The notes: generated by a model not told the origin, from the letters alone. Shown: positions 48,600-58,219, counted from the first letter of the stretch. The stretch is 64,000 nt of DNA from Dyella_A ginsengisoli (GCF_044904665.1 NZ_JADIKM010000001.1:1116001-1180000); one strand, 5' to 3'. Program-made: numbers and translations.

Positions 48600-50768
48600 A
48601 TGCAGAGCAGTCTTCGCTTGAAAGCACTGGTCGCCGCGATCGGCATGGTCACGGCGTCCGTCGCCACGGCCGCCACCACGCACAGCCTCCATGCCCAGAA
48701 TCTCGGCGCGGTGCCGGCGTCGTCCCTGTCGGCGCACTTGGGCCTCGGCGCGAACAGCGCGCTGGTCGCACGCAGCTCGGTCGCCGTGGCCAATGGCCGT
48801 CATGTGGTTCGCCATCAGCAGATGTATCGCGGTGTGCCGGTGTACGGCCGCAGCGTGGCCGTGGTCGAAGACGCCAGCGGCAACGCCCTGCGCGCCACCG
48901 GAGAACTGGCGCAGAACCTCGATTCCGACCTGGTCTCGGTGACGCCGCGTCTCACGCCGGCCAAGGCGCTTGCCGCGCTCAAGAGCCATGCCCACACCCT
49001 GCTGGCCGCGGGCGTGTCCGTTCGCAATGAGCAGAGCGACCTGTTCGTGTATCCGCAGGACAACGGCCCGGCCCGCCTCGTGTACCGCACCTCGTACGTG
49101 GCGGCTGGCAACGGCCAGGTCTCGCGCCCGACCGCGATCATCGACGCCAATACCGGTGAGGTGATCCAGAGCTGGAACGGCCTGACTTACGCCACCGCCA
49201 CCGGCCCGGGCGGCAACCAGAAGACCGGTCAGTACACCTACGGCACGGACTACGCCGCGCTGGACGTGACGCAGTCGGGCAGCACCTGCTACCTGCAGAA
49301 CACCAACGTGGTGACCTACAACCTGCACAACGGCACCAGCGGCGGCTCGATCGTCAGCTTCACCTGCCCCAACAGCAACACCGATGCGGTCAACGGCGCC
49401 TACTCGCCGGTGAACGACGCCCATCACTTCGGTGGCGTGGTGCACGACATGTACGTGGCCTACACCGGCGCGGCACCGCTCAGCATGCAGCTGCGCATGA
49501 ACGTGCACTACAAGAGCAACTACGAGAACGCGTTCTGGGACGGTACCGCGATGTTCTTCGGCGATGGCGCCAGCACGTTCTATCCGCTGGTGTCGCTGGA
49601 CGTGACCAGCCACGAGATCAGCCATGGCTACACCGAGCAGAACTCGGGCCTGCAGTACTCCGGCCAGTCCGGCGGCATGAACGAGGCGTACTCGGACATT
49701 GCTGGTGAAGCGGCCGAGTTCTTCGACCGCGGCTCTGCCGATTTCCTGGTCGGTCGCGACATCGTCAAGACCAGCGCCGGTATCGGTGACGCGTTGCGCT
49801 ACATGTGCAACCCGCCGCAGGACGGTGGCTCGATCGACAACGAGGCCAACTACACCTCCAGCCTCGATGTGCACTACTCCTCGGGCGTGTACAACAAGGC
49901 GTTCTGCCTGCTGGCCAAGACCAGCGGCTGGGACGTGAAGAAGGCCTTCCAGGTGTTCGCGCTGGCCAACAAGTCGTACTGGACCGCCACCTCGACCTTC
50001 GACTCCGGCGCCTGCGGCGTGGAGTCGGCGGCGACCGATCTGGGCTACAGCGCGGCGAACGTGGCGACTGCGTTCTCCGGCGTGGGCGTGACCTGCCCGA
50101 GCTCGGGCGGCGGCGGTGGCGGCGGCACGACCGCGCTGTCCAACGGCGTGGCGCTGACCGGCCAGGCTGCGGCAACAGGTGCGGACCTCAACTACACCGT
50201 GGCGGTGCCGGCCGGTGCATCGAACCTGGTGATCTCGATCTCCGGTGGCACCGGCGATGCGGACCTGTACACCAAGTTCGGCTCGGCGCCGACGCTGACC
50301 AGCTACGACTGCCGTCCGTACGTGTCGGGCAACAGCGAGAGCTGCAGCGTGGCGTCGCCCTCGGCGGGCACCTACTACGTGAAGCTGCACGGCTACTCGG
50401 CGTTCTCCGGCGTGACCATCAAGGCCACCTGGAGCACCAGCAGCGGCGGTGGCGGCAGCAACGTGCTGCAGAATGGCGTGCCGGTCAGCAACCTGTCCGG
50501 TGCGAAGGGCGCCAAACTGTATTACACGGTGCAGATCCCGGCCGGTGCCAAGAACCTGGCGATCACCACCTCCGGTGGTTCGGGCGACGAGGACTTGTAC
50601 GTGAAGTTCGGCGCCACGCCGACCACCAGCAGCTACGACTGCCGTCCTTACGTGACGGGCAACAGCGAGAGTTGCACGGTGGCGTCGCCGTCGACGGGCA
50701 CGTACTACATCATGCTCAACGGCTACAGCGCGTTCTCGGGCGTGACGCTCAAGGCGACCTGGAACTGA
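48600..50768 (+). CDS. Secreted M4-family zinc metallopeptidase (thermolysin-like)
   Basis: 722 residues. A signal peptide (MQSSLRLKALVAAIGMVTAS, cleavage near ATA) is followed by an FTP/PepSY propeptide (YRGVPVYGRSVAVVEDASG) and the M4 catalytic domain with zinc ligands His338 and His342 (SHEISHGYTEQ) and Glu362 (GGMNEAYSD), exactly 20 residues after the second His. Two C-terminal PPC domains (about residues 515-610 and 620-722; each with SYDCRPYVxGNSESC) complete it; they are removed or mediate export in relatives. Activity looks intact. ATG 48600 follows AGGAG. Probably secreted by the type II system. Confidence 0.95.
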   Translation: MQSSLRLKALVAAIGMVTASVATAATTHSLHAQNLGAVPASSLSAHLGLGANSALVARSSVAVANGRHVVRHQQMYRGVPVYGRSVAVVEDASGNALRATGELAQNLDSDLVSVTPRLTPAKALAALKSHAHTLLAAGVSVRNEQSDLFVYPQDNGPARLVYRTSYVAAGNGQVSRPTAIIDANTGEVIQSWNGLTYATATGPGGNQKTGQYTYGTDYAALDVTQSGSTCYLQNTNVVTYNLHNGTSGGSIVSFTCPNSNTDAVNGAYSPVNDAHHFGGVVHDMYVAYTGAAPLSMQLRMNVHYKSNYENAFWDGTAMFFGDGASTFYPLVSLDVTSHEISHGYTEQNSGLQYSGQSGGMNEAYSDIAGEAAEFFDRGSADFLVGRDIVKTSAGIGDALRYMCNPPQDGGSIDNEANYTSSLDVHYSSGVYNKAFCLLAKTSGWDVKKAFQVFALANKSYWTATSTFDSGACGVESAATDLGYSAANVATAFSGVGVTCPSSGGGGGGGTTALSNGVALTGQAAATGADLNYTVAVPAGASNLVISISGGTGDADLYTKFGSAPTLTSYDCRPYVSGNSESCSVASPSAGTYYVKLHGYSAFSGVTIKATWSTSSGGGGSNVLQNGVPVSNLSGAKGAKLYYTVQIPAGAKNLAITTSGGSGDEDLYVKFGATPTTSSYDCRPYVTGNSESCTVASPSTGTYYIMLNGYSAFSGVTLKATWN

Positions 50769-50825
50769 GTCAAAGCAATCGTGCGTGAAGGCCGCTCGGG
50801 ATGAGCGGCCGCGCGTGAAGTCCAG

Positions 50826-50861
50826 CGGCCCCGGTCAGGGATGACCGGGGCCGCCGTTTTT
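50826..50861 (+). terminator. Intrinsic terminator of the M4 peptidase gene
   Basis: Hairpin CGGCCCCGGTCA-GGGA-TGACCGGGGCCG followed by a T-run (50857-50861). Confidence 0.9.
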
Positions 50862-50923
50862 CCGAGGATCGCAATGGTGGCTGGGCAGTGCGTGCGCCGA
50901 AACGGGTGCGGGACTGCCGCGGC

Positions 50924-51409
50924 TCAAGCCTGCTCGAAACGGTTGGCGTCGCGGTTCTTGCGCACCTTGGCCGGGTCCCACACGCGGCCGTTCATGGCGA
51001 TGTACACGCCGTCGGGCAGGGTCTGCACCGCGGCCACCGCGCAGCCGATGTTGAACACCGCATCGGAGCCCTGGAAGCGCGCCGGGTTCAGCGCGCCGGT
51101 AAGCACGATCACCTTGCCGGGAATGCCGGCCAGCACCTTGGCCGTTTCCACCATGGTGTCGGTGCCATGGGTGACCAGCACGTGGCGGTGCGGCTGCGCC
51201 TCGATGGTGGAGCGGATCAGCGCGCGGTCCTCGTCGGTGACGTGCAGGCTGTCCTTGCGCAGGATCGGGATCACGTCGTACTGAAACGCCACACCGAGAT
51301 GCCCCAGGATCTCGCCGATCTGCGGCGCGCCGATCTTGTAGTCCGACTTGTCGTCGAAGTAGATCTTGTCGATGGTGCCGCCGGTGGTGACGATGGTCAG
51401 ATGCTGCAT
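50924..51409 (-). CDS. Asparaginase-domain protein (short form)
   Basis: 161 residues corresponding to the N-terminal domain of L-asparaginases only (the full enzymes are about 330). MQHLTIVTTGGTIDKIYFDD contains the first catalytic TGGTI motif and HVLVTHGTDTMVETAKVLAG the second (HGTDT); the C-terminal domain is absent. Short asparaginase-domain proteins are known in Xanthomonadales and Legionella, with unclear activity. It converges on the M4 peptidase gene. The decayed copy at 47821-48117 shows that the module was duplicated. Confidence 0.88.
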   Translation of the reverse strand: MQHLTIVTTGGTIDKIYFDDKSDYKIGAPQIGEILGHLGVAFQYDVIPILRKDSLHVTDEDRALIRSTIEAQPHRHVLVTHGTDTMVETAKVLAGIPGKVIVLTGALNPARFQGSDAVFNIGCAVAAVQTLPDGVYIAMNGRVWDPAKVRKNRDANRFEQA

Positions 51410-51494
51410 GGTCGCTGCGCCGCTGGTAGGAGTCGGCGCATTTTAGCCGGTGCAGCGGCAGGGCTCCCAATCCGTTGTCCCGCACTCGTCGTGT

Positions 51495-53135
51495 TCAGTC
51501 GCCCAGCAACAGCGCCGTGTCGTCGCGGTCGGGCCAGTGCAGGCGCACCAGGCCGTGTTGAACGAAGCGCCGCAACGCTGCGCCGGATCGTCGATCCCCC
51601 CGTGCGTCGGCCCAGCCCGCCTGGCGGGCGAGCAGGGCGGCCGCCGCGCAGCGCGCCAGGGTGAGCGCCAGGCCGCGCGCGCCGGCTTCCAGCGTGTCGC
51701 GGTGATCGCCCTGACGATCGAGGAAAGCACTCGCCGTATCCAGCGCGGTGTGGATGGCCTGCACGCAGGCGCGATCACCGGCGTCGCGCGTCCACCCGGC
51801 GACGGCATGGCGCAGGGCGTGGAGCCCATCGCCGAGGCCGCGCAGCGCGTCGAGCGAGAGCACGTTGGTCGTCCCCTCCCAGATCGCGTAGACCTGCGCG
51901 TCGCGCAGCAGCTGCGGCAGTCCGGTGTCCTCGATGTAGCCGGCGCCGCCGAAGCATTCCAGCGCCTCGGAGCACAGCTTGACGGCGAGTTTGCCGGTCC
52001 ACAGCTTGGCCAGCGGCGTGAGCAGGCGCAGCAGCGCCGCCTCGTGCGGATCCGCTGCGCCGTGCTCGACGCGACCGAGCAGATGCGCCACCTCGAAGCT
52101 CAAGGCGAACGCGCCCTCGAACTCGGCCTGCATCCCGGCCAGCGTCTGTGCGTGCAGCGGATGCTCGATCAGGGGACGGCCAAACGCCAAGCGCCGAGTG
52201 GCGTAGTCACGAGCCAGCGCGATCGCCCGCGCCATGCTGGCGACGGCGCAGATGGCATTCCACGTGCGGGTGACATTGAGCATTGGCGCCACCTGTCGCA
52301 CGCCGTTCGCCAGCTCGCCCACCGGCCAGGCGGGCAGGCCGTCGAGGTGGATCTCGGCGGTGGGCAGCTCGTGCGTGCCGAGCTTGTCCTTCAGGCGGTC
52401 GATGGCGAGCTCGGGGCGCCGGCGACCGGAGTCCATCGTCTCGACGTAGAACAGCGCCAGTGCGCCGGTGCCCCTGCCGGCGCCTTCCGGCCGCGCCAAC
52501 GCCAGCGCCGCCTCGCCGACCACCGCCGAGCTGAACCACTTGCGGCCGTACAGCCGCCATTGCCCGCTGTCGTCGCAGCGCGCCACCGTTTCGGTGCGGC
52601 CCACGTCCGAGCCGCCGGCGGTCTCGGTCATCCACTGGCCACTGAGCCAGAACGTGGCCGGATCGCGACTGAGGAAATGCGGCACGGCGCGCTCGATCAA
52701 CGCGGCGTTGCCGGACGCCTTGAGCGCGGTGGCGGCGCCGTCGGTCATCGCCAGCGGGCAGGTGTAGAACTCGCTGGCGAGGTGATAGAGGTAGACCCGC
52801 GCAAAGGCTTCCAGACGTGCGTCCGGATGGGCCTCGTGCCCTGCGGCGAGCACCGCGTGACGGGTAGTGTTGCCGGGGCCTTCCCGCCACGCGTCGGTCA
52901 GCTCGATGCGATCGACCCGCCGCCCCCACGCGTCCCACGTGGTCAGCACCGGCTTGTGCCGCACGCTTTCGCCGGTGCGATGCCATGCATGCAGCGCGTA
53001 GTCGCCCAGCGCATCCAGGTCGGCGTCCAGCGCGGCCCGGCGCTCGGCCGACACGGTGCGATCAAGCAGGCTGCGCAGCACGCGATCGCTGCGGAAGGGA
53101 TGGGGCAGTTGCGGTGCATCCTGCAGAAAGGCCAT
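51495..53135 (-). CDS. AidB-type acyl-CoA dehydrogenase
   Basis: 546 residues. FAD-dependent acyl-CoA dehydrogenase fold with TFWLSGQWMTETAGGSDVGR (FAD contact), RLYGRKWFSSAV, and CFGGAGYIEDTGLPQLLRDA / YAIWEGTTNVLSLDALRG, the combination typical of the AidB and isovaleryl-type branch. AidB protects DNA against alkylation in E. coli; here the role is uncertain. ATG 53135 opens MAFLQDAPQLPHPFRSDRVL. No adjacent beta-oxidation genes. Confidence 0.9.
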   Translation of the reverse strand: MAFLQDAPQLPHPFRSDRVLRSLLDRTVSAERRAALDADLDALGDYALHAWHRTGESVRHKPVLTTWDAWGRRVDRIELTDAWREGPGNTTRHAVLAAGHEAHPDARLEAFARVYLYHLASEFYTCPLAMTDGAATALKASGNAALIERAVPHFLSRDPATFWLSGQWMTETAGGSDVGRTETVARCDDSGQWRLYGRKWFSSAVVGEAALALARPEGAGRGTGALALFYVETMDSGRRRPELAIDRLKDKLGTHELPTAEIHLDGLPAWPVGELANGVRQVAPMLNVTRTWNAICAVASMARAIALARDYATRRLAFGRPLIEHPLHAQTLAGMQAEFEGAFALSFEVAHLLGRVEHGAADPHEAALLRLLTPLAKLWTGKLAVKLCSEALECFGGAGYIEDTGLPQLLRDAQVYAIWEGTTNVLSLDALRGLGDGLHALRHAVAGWTRDAGDRACVQAIHTALDTASAFLDRQGDHRDTLEAGARGLALTLARCAAAALLARQAGWADARGDRRSGAALRRFVQHGLVRLHWPDRDDTALLLGD

Positions 53136-53212
53136 GGCCGTCTCTCCGTCGTCAGCGCGTCGCGCGCCTGCGGCGCTCCATCCTACGGCGAAGCCGTGTC
53201 GTCGGCGTGGAT

Positions 53213-53566
53213 TCAACCCCGCTTGCGTGTGACGCCTGCGCCGAGCGCCCCGATCAGCAGCACGGTGAGGGTGATCTCGACGAGGCCGAGCCAGCGCTCG
53301 GCGGGCGAGCTCCACGCCTCGGCGATGCCGTGGGAGAAATAGAACAGGCTGAGGACACCGACCCAGAGCAGGGCGCGACGTGCGTTGCGCAACGCGGTGA
53401 GCGGCAGCAGCAGCGGCAGCACGGTGATGGCCAGCACCAGGGTTAGCGGCATGCGCTCGGGCGGTACCAGCCACGCGTGCCAGATCAGCTGCAGGACGAC
53501 CAGCGCGGCCCAGGCGGCGAGGCCGACGCGGTAGACCGGCCGCAGCGGTGTGGATGCGGTATTCAT
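53213..53566 (-). CDS. DUF2069 membrane protein
   Basis: 117 residues with four membrane segments (VGLAAWAALVVLQLIWHAWL; LTLVLAITVLPLLLPLTAL; LLWVGVLSLFYFSHGIAEAW; LGLVEITLTVLLIGALGAG) matching DUF2069, a gammaproteobacterial family often paired with WrbA. Its start overlaps the wrbA stop as ATGA (53563-53566), which is the known neighbour pair. Function unknown. Confidence 0.9.
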   Translation of the reverse strand: MNTASTPLRPVYRVGLAAWAALVVLQLIWHAWLVPPERMPLTLVLAITVLPLLLPLTALRNARRALLWVGVLSLFYFSHGIAEAWSSPAERWLGLVEITLTVLLIGALGAGVTRKRG

Positions 53567-54165
53567 ACCCCGACCGCCAGCTTGTGGGCGGTGTCGGCGA
53601 GGCGGCGACCCAGCGCACGGGCCAGTTCGCGCTCGTGCTCGCTGATCGCGTTGTCGCCGGCGGGACCGGCGACGTGACTGGCGCCGTACGGCGAGCCGCC
53701 GGAGAGCGTGGACGTCAGCGCCGGCTCGGTGTACGGCAGGCCGAGCAGCAGCATGCCGTGGTGCAGCAGCGGCAGCGCCATGCTGAGCAGGGTCGATTCC
53801 TGCCCGCCATGCATGGTGCTGGTGGACGTAAAGACGGCCGCCGGCTTGCCGACCAGCGCGCCGCTGGCCCACTCCGCACCGGTGGAGTCGAGGAAGTACT
53901 TGAGCGGCGCGGCCATGTTGCCGAAGCGGGTGGGGCTGCCCAGCGCGAGGCCGGCGCACTCGAGCAGGTCCTCGCGGGTGGCATAGGGCGCGCCTTCCTC
54001 CGGTTCGGGCGGCTGCGCGGTCTGCGTGACGGGCGCCACCGGCGGCACCTGGCGCAATCGCGCCTGCATGCCGGGGACTTCCTCCACGCCGCGCGCGATC
54101 AGTCGCGCAAGCTGCGCGGTGTGGCCGCTGCGGCTGTAGTACAGGACGAGAATGCTGGGGCTCAT
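53563..54165 (-). CDS. wrbA: NAD(P)H:quinone oxidoreductase WrbA
   Basis: 200 residues of the flavodoxin-like WrbA family, reducing quinones with two electrons. ILVLYYSRSGHTAQLARLIA is the FMN-phosphate loop, GSPTRFGNMAAPLKYFLDST and STSTMHGGQESTLLSMALPL the isoalloxazine-binding and insertion segments. The stop overlaps the DUF2069 gene start. It diverges from yihY-like gene on the other side. Confidence 0.94.
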   Translation of the reverse strand: MSPSILVLYYSRSGHTAQLARLIARGVEEVPGMQARLRQVPPVAPVTQTAQPPEPEEGAPYATREDLLECAGLALGSPTRFGNMAAPLKYFLDSTGAEWASGALVGKPAAVFTSTSTMHGGQESTLLSMALPLLHHGMLLLGLPYTEPALTSTLSGGSPYGASHVAGPAGDNAISEHERELARALGRRLADTAHKLAVGV

Positions 54166-54280
54166 GCGCGTGGGCGGTTCAGTGGCGATTAGCTAGTGTA
54201 ACGTTCGCCTCCGGGACAGTCGCCGCGCCACGGCGCCGCGCCCGCGATACACGCATCCCTCGCCCATCCAAGGGACTTCG

Positions 54281-55561
54281 ATGGCCAAGCCGTTCAACCG
54301 CGACCGCACCGCCAGCTTTGCCCGCTTCATCTGGCAGCGCTTTGTCGACGACAAGTGCTTCGAGACGGCCGGTGCGCTGTCCTACACCACGCTGGTGTCG
54401 CTGGTGCCGCTGATGGTGGCGGTGTTCGCGATGTTCTCGGTGTTTCCGGCGTTTGCGCCGGCGCGCGATGCGCTGCTGTCGTTCGTGTTCAACAATTTCG
54501 TGCCGGCGGCGGGCGAGAAGCTGCAGCGCGCGCTGGAGAGCTTCGCCAGCAACGCCAGCAGCCTCACCGGCATCAGCGTGCTGGTGATGCTGTTCAGCGC
54601 GCTGTCGATGATGGTGAGCATCGAGGATCGATTGAACCGCATCTGGCGCGTGCACCAGCCGCGCTCGTGGGGATCGCGCCTGCTGCTGTACTGGGCGTCG
54701 CTGACGCTGGGGCCGATCCTGGTGGTGGGCGGACTGGCGGCGTCCTCCTACGTCACGGCGTTGCCACTGCTGCAGCAGGCGGCCGGGCAGTTCGATCAGG
54801 GCTTCGCCCAGCACTTGCTGGCGCTGCTGCCGTTCGTGGTCACGTACATCACGTTGTGGCTGATGTACGCGGTGATCCCCAATCGCCCGGTGGTGGTGCG
54901 CGACGCGGCGATCGGCGCGCTGCTGGGCGCGATCCTGTTCGAGCTGGCGCGCTGGGGCTTCACGGTGTTCGTGCGCAATGCGCAGACGTACCAGCAGATC
55001 TACGGCGCGCTGGCGGTGATTCCCACGTTCCTGCTGTGGATCTACCTGTCGTGGGTGATCGTGATCCTGGGCGCGTCGATCGCCGCCTCGATCAACGCGT
55101 TCGAATACCACCCGCCGGCGCATGCACTGCCCGAGGGCGCGGAGTTTCTCGGCCTGCTGGTGGTGCTGAAGCATTTCGTGCAGGCGCAGCGGCGCGGCGA
55201 ATGCGTGGACCCGGCATCCGTGCAGTTGCTGGAGCCGTATCTGCGTTCCAGCCAGGTGAGCTGCTATTTCGACGATCTGCAGCGCGCCGACCTGATCCAG
55301 CGCAGCGAGGCCGGCGGCTGGTTGCTCACCCGCAGCCTGGACAGCACCGACCTGCTGCGGGTTTACACCGGTACGCAGTATCGACTGCCGTTGCATCCGG
55401 CTGAGGAGGCGCAGTCGCTGGGCATCGTTCTGCCGTCGGCACTGATCGAGCTGCTGGGTGTGGTGGCGCAGTCGCTGGACACCGCGCTCGGCACCCGGCT
55501 CGATCGCATCTATCCCCCGTCCGCCGATGCGGCGGATGTTTCCGAGGAGTCCGTTCCATGA
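54281..55561 (+). CDS. YihY/BrkB-family inner membrane protein
   Basis: 426 residues. About six membrane helices over residues 35-280, including ALSYTTLVSLVPLMVAVFAM, LLLYWASLTLGPILVVGGLA and LLWIYLSWVIVILGASIAAS, the YihY block once misassigned to RNase BN. The C-terminal 130 residues form a cytoplasmic winged-helix-like domain (VQLLEPYLRSSQVSCYFDDL, QRSEAGGWLLTRSLDS) characteristic of the longer YihY proteins. Function unknown. Its stop overlaps the thioredoxin start (ATGA 55558-55561). Confidence 0.9.
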   Translation: MAKPFNRDRTASFARFIWQRFVDDKCFETAGALSYTTLVSLVPLMVAVFAMFSVFPAFAPARDALLSFVFNNFVPAAGEKLQRALESFASNASSLTGISVLVMLFSALSMMVSIEDRLNRIWRVHQPRSWGSRLLLYWASLTLGPILVVGGLAASSYVTALPLLQQAAGQFDQGFAQHLLALLPFVVTYITLWLMYAVIPNRPVVVRDAAIGALLGAILFELARWGFTVFVRNAQTYQQIYGALAVIPTFLLWIYLSWVIVILGASIAASINAFEYHPPAHALPEGAEFLGLLVVLKHFVQAQRRGECVDPASVQLLEPYLRSSQVSCYFDDLQRADLIQRSEAGGWLLTRSLDSTDLLRVYTGTQYRLPLHPAEEAQSLGIVLPSALIELLGVVAQSLDTALGTRLDRIYPPSADAADVSEESVP

Positions 55562-56031
55562 AGATCTTCATTTCGCTAGTCCTGCTGGCCGCCGCCGTGA
55601 TCGCGGCTCCCGCCCAGGCCGCCATGCCGACCACGCCGATGCTCAAGGTGACCACGCTCGACGGCAAGCCGTACGACCTGGCCAGCCAGCGTGGCCACTG
55701 GGTGGTGGTGAATTACTGGGCGACGTGGTGCGTGCCGTGCATCAAGGAGATGCCCGATATCTCCGCTTTCGTCAGCAAGCGCAAGGACGTCACCGCGATC
55801 GGCCTGGCGTATGACGACAGCGACATCGCCGATATCCGTGCGTTCGTCGCCAAGCACCCGGTGAGCTATCCGATCGCGCAGGTCACACTGGACAATCCGC
55901 CGAAGGATTTCGACGAGCCGCGCGGCCTGCCCACCACTTACCTGATCGCGCCGGACGGCACGGTGGCCAAGCGCTTCGTCGGGCCGATCTCCGGGGATGC
56001 GCTGAAGGCCGCGATCGACGACGCCAAGTGA
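55558..56031 (+). CDS. TlpA/ResA-like exported thioredoxin
   Basis: 157 residues with a signal peptide (MKIFISLVLLAAAVIAAPAQ) and a thioredoxin fold with active site NYWATWCVPCIKEMP (CVPC) and the cis-Pro in RGLPTTYLIAPDG. Such periplasmic proteins reduce apocytochrome c or other disulfides. Overlaps the preceding YihY gene and is followed without gap by acylphosphatase (TGATG at 56029-56033). Confidence 0.92.
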   Translation: MKIFISLVLLAAAVIAAPAQAAMPTTPMLKVTTLDGKPYDLASQRGHWVVVNYWATWCVPCIKEMPDISAFVSKRKDVTAIGLAYDDSDIADIRAFVAKHPVSYPIAQVTLDNPPKDFDEPRGLPTTYLIAPDGTVAKRFVGPISGDALKAAIDDAK

Positions 56032-56297
56032 TGCCGACCGCGCGCTTCCTGGTCAGCGGGCGTGTGCAGGGCGTGTGCTTCCGCGCCGGCACGCGCGAGC
56101 AGGCGCTGGCGCTGGGCTTGAGCGGCGTGGCGCGCAACCTGGCCGACGGCCGGGTGGAAGTGATCGCCTGTGGCGACCGCCAGGCGCTCGATGCGCTGGA
56201 GCGCTGGCTGCATCGCGGGCCGCCGGCGGCGCAGGTCGAGCAGGTGCTGCGCGAACCGTGTGCCGCGTGGAGCGGCAGCGGCTTCGCCACCGGCTGA
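56031..56297 (+). CDS. Acylphosphatase
   Basis: 88 residues. ARFLVSGRVQGVCFRAGTRE carries the catalytic Arg and the GxVQGVxFR signature; GVARNLADGRVEVIACGDRQ holds the catalytic Asn. It hydrolyses acyl phosphates. ATG 56031 overlaps the thioredoxin stop. Confidence 0.93.
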   Translation: MPTARFLVSGRVQGVCFRAGTREQALALGLSGVARNLADGRVEVIACGDRQALDALERWLHRGPPAAQVEQVLREPCAAWSGSGFATG

Positions 56298-56304
56298 CGA
56301 TGGA

Positions 56305-57072
56305 TCAGCCCGGCGGTGCGATCCAGAAGCTGGCGTCGGCCAGCTTTTCGCGCTTCGGCTTGCCGCGCAGCCTGGGCAGCCTGACCTTGGTGTCGGGCAC
56401 GCGCACATCGGGCAACTGGTCGAGCAGGTGGCGCATCAGCGCGAGGCGGCCCTGCTTCTGGTCGTTGTAGTCGACCACGAACCACGGCGCATGGGCGGCG
56501 TGGGTGCGCGCCATCATCACGTCGCGCAGGTGGCCGATCTCGGCGTATTTCTCGCGGGCGGCCAGGTCCACCGGCGACAGCTTCCAGCGCTTGAGCGGGT
56601 CGGCCGCGCGCTCGGTGAAGCGGGCTTCCTGCTCCTGCTGATCTACTGCGAGCCAGTACTTGAGGATCAGGATGCCGCTGTCGGCGAGCATGCGTTCGAA
56701 CGCGGGGCAGTCGTCGAGGAACTGGGCGTACTGCGCCTGGCTGCAGAAGCCCATCGCCGGTTCGACCACGGCGCGGTTGTACCAGCTGCGGTCGAACAGC
56801 ACGAGCTCCCCGGCGGCCGGAAGATGGGCCACGTAACGTTGGAAATACCACTGCGTGCTTTCGCGATCGTCCGGCTTGGGCAGGGCGACCACGCGGTAGC
56901 CGCGGGTGTCCAGCTGATCGGTGATCGCCTTGATCGTGCCGCCCTTGCCGGCCGCGTCGCGGCCTTCGAAGATCACCAGCAGGCGCCGGCCGCTCTTGCG
57001 CAGCCAGCGCTGCACCCCGGTCAGCTCGATCTGCAGCGCTTCCAGCTGCTGTTCGTAGGCCTTGCGCTTCAT
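56305..57072 (-). CDS. Polyphosphate kinase 2 family protein
   Basis: 255 residues of the PPK2 family, transferring phosphate between polyphosphate and nucleotides. Walker A LLVIFEGRDAAGKGGTIKAI, Walker B GELVLFDRSWYNRAVVEP and the lid region RAADPLKRWKLSPVDLAARE. The single-domain length fits class I or II. ATG 57072 is preferred over the upstream GTG codons. It follows prfA on the same strand with a 64-base gap. Confidence 0.93.
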   Translation of the reverse strand: MKRKAYEQQLEALQIELTGVQRWLRKSGRRLLVIFEGRDAAGKGGTIKAITDQLDTRGYRVVALPKPDDRESTQWYFQRYVAHLPAAGELVLFDRSWYNRAVVEPAMGFCSQAQYAQFLDDCPAFERMLADSGILILKYWLAVDQQEQEARFTERAADPLKRWKLSPVDLAAREKYAEIGHLRDVMMARTHAAHAPWFVVDYNDQKQGRLALMRHLLDQLPDVRVPDTKVRLPRLRGKPKREKLADASFWIAPPG

Positions 57073-57136
57073 GGGGCGGTCTCCGGCGGGTAGTCCGCCC
57101 GAGCGTAGCGCGGACGGGGCCGCCCGCGTCACCGCG

Positions 57137-58219
57137 TCAGCCGGCGTCGGTAAGCGCCTTGAGCTGGTCGGCCTGGTCCTCGCGCATCAGCGCGTCGACG
57201 AGTTCGTCCAGGTCGCCCTGCAGGATTTCCGGCAGGCGGTAGAGGGTGAGGTTGATGCGGTGGTCGGTGATCCGGCCCTGCGGGAAGTTGTAGGTGCGGA
57301 TGCGCTGGCTGCGGTCGCCCGAGCCCACCTGCACGCGGCGCGATTCGGCCTCGGCGGCCGCCTGCTTCGTGCGCTCGGCGTCCAGCAGCTGCGCCTTCAG
57401 CCGCTTCATCGCCTTGTCGCGGTTGGCGTGCTGCGAACGCTCGGTCTGGCACTCCACCACCATGCCGGTGGGCACGTGGGTGATGCGGATGGCCGAGTCG
57501 GTCTTGTTGACGTGCTGGCCGCCGGCGCCGGAGGAGCGGAAGGTGTCGACCTTGAGGTCGGCGGGGTTGATCGCGATCTCCTCGACCTCCTCCACGTCGG
57601 GAATGATCGCCACAGTGGCGGCCGAGGTGTGGATGCGGCCCTGCGATTCGGTGGCCGGCACGCGCTGCACGCGGTGCGTGCCCGATTCGTACTTCAGTCG
57701 CGAGAACGCGCCCTTGCCCTCGATGCGCGCCACGGCTTCCTTGTAGCCGCCGTGCTCGCCGGGGTGGGCAGACTCGATCTCGGTTTTCCAGCCGCGCTGT
57801 TCGGCGTAGCGCAGGTACATGCGCAGCAGGTCGCCGGCGAAGATCGCCGCCTCGTCGCCGCCGGTGCCGGCGCGCACTTCCAGGAACAGGTTGCCCTCGT
57901 CGCGCGGGTCGGTGGGCAGCAGCAGGATCTGCAGCTCCTGGTCCAGTTCCACCAGGCGCTGCTCCAGCCGCGTCACGTCGTCGGCGGCCATCTCGCGCAG
58001 TTCCGGATCGGCCAGCATGGCGCGCGACTCGGCCAGCTCGCGCTGGGCGTCATCATGCTCGTGCAGCGCCGCGGCCACCGGGCCGAGCTGGGCGTATTCG
58101 CGCGAGAGGGTGCGGAAACGCGCGTTGTCGCCAATCACTTCCGGCTGGGTCAGCAGCAGGCCGACTTCTTCGTGGCGTTCGGAAAGGGCTTCGAGCTTGG
58201 CGCGGATGGACGGGGTCAT
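57137..58219 (-). CDS. prfA: Peptide chain release factor 1
   Basis: 360 residues. RF1 releases peptides at UAA and UAG. The GGQ motif is FRSSGAGGQHVNKTDSAIR, and the codon-recognition PxT-type segment lies in GTHRVQRVPATESQGRIHTS. Standard length. It lies 56 bases downstream of hemA on the same strand, the conserved hemA-prfA pair of gammaproteobacteria. A functional RF1 is relevant to the TAG codons in the IS: they should terminate. Confidence 0.97.
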   Translation of the reverse strand: MTPSIRAKLEALSERHEEVGLLLTQPEVIGDNARFRTLSREYAQLGPVAAALHEHDDAQRELAESRAMLADPELREMAADDVTRLEQRLVELDQELQILLLPTDPRDEGNLFLEVRAGTGGDEAAIFAGDLLRMYLRYAEQRGWKTEIESAHPGEHGGYKEAVARIEGKGAFSRLKYESGTHRVQRVPATESQGRIHTSAATVAIIPDVEEVEEIAINPADLKVDTFRSSGAGGQHVNKTDSAIRITHVPTGMVVECQTERSQHANRDKAMKRLKAQLLDAERTKQAAAEAESRRVQVGSGDRSQRIRTYNFPQGRITDHRINLTLYRLPEILQGDLDELVDALMREDQADQLKALTDAG

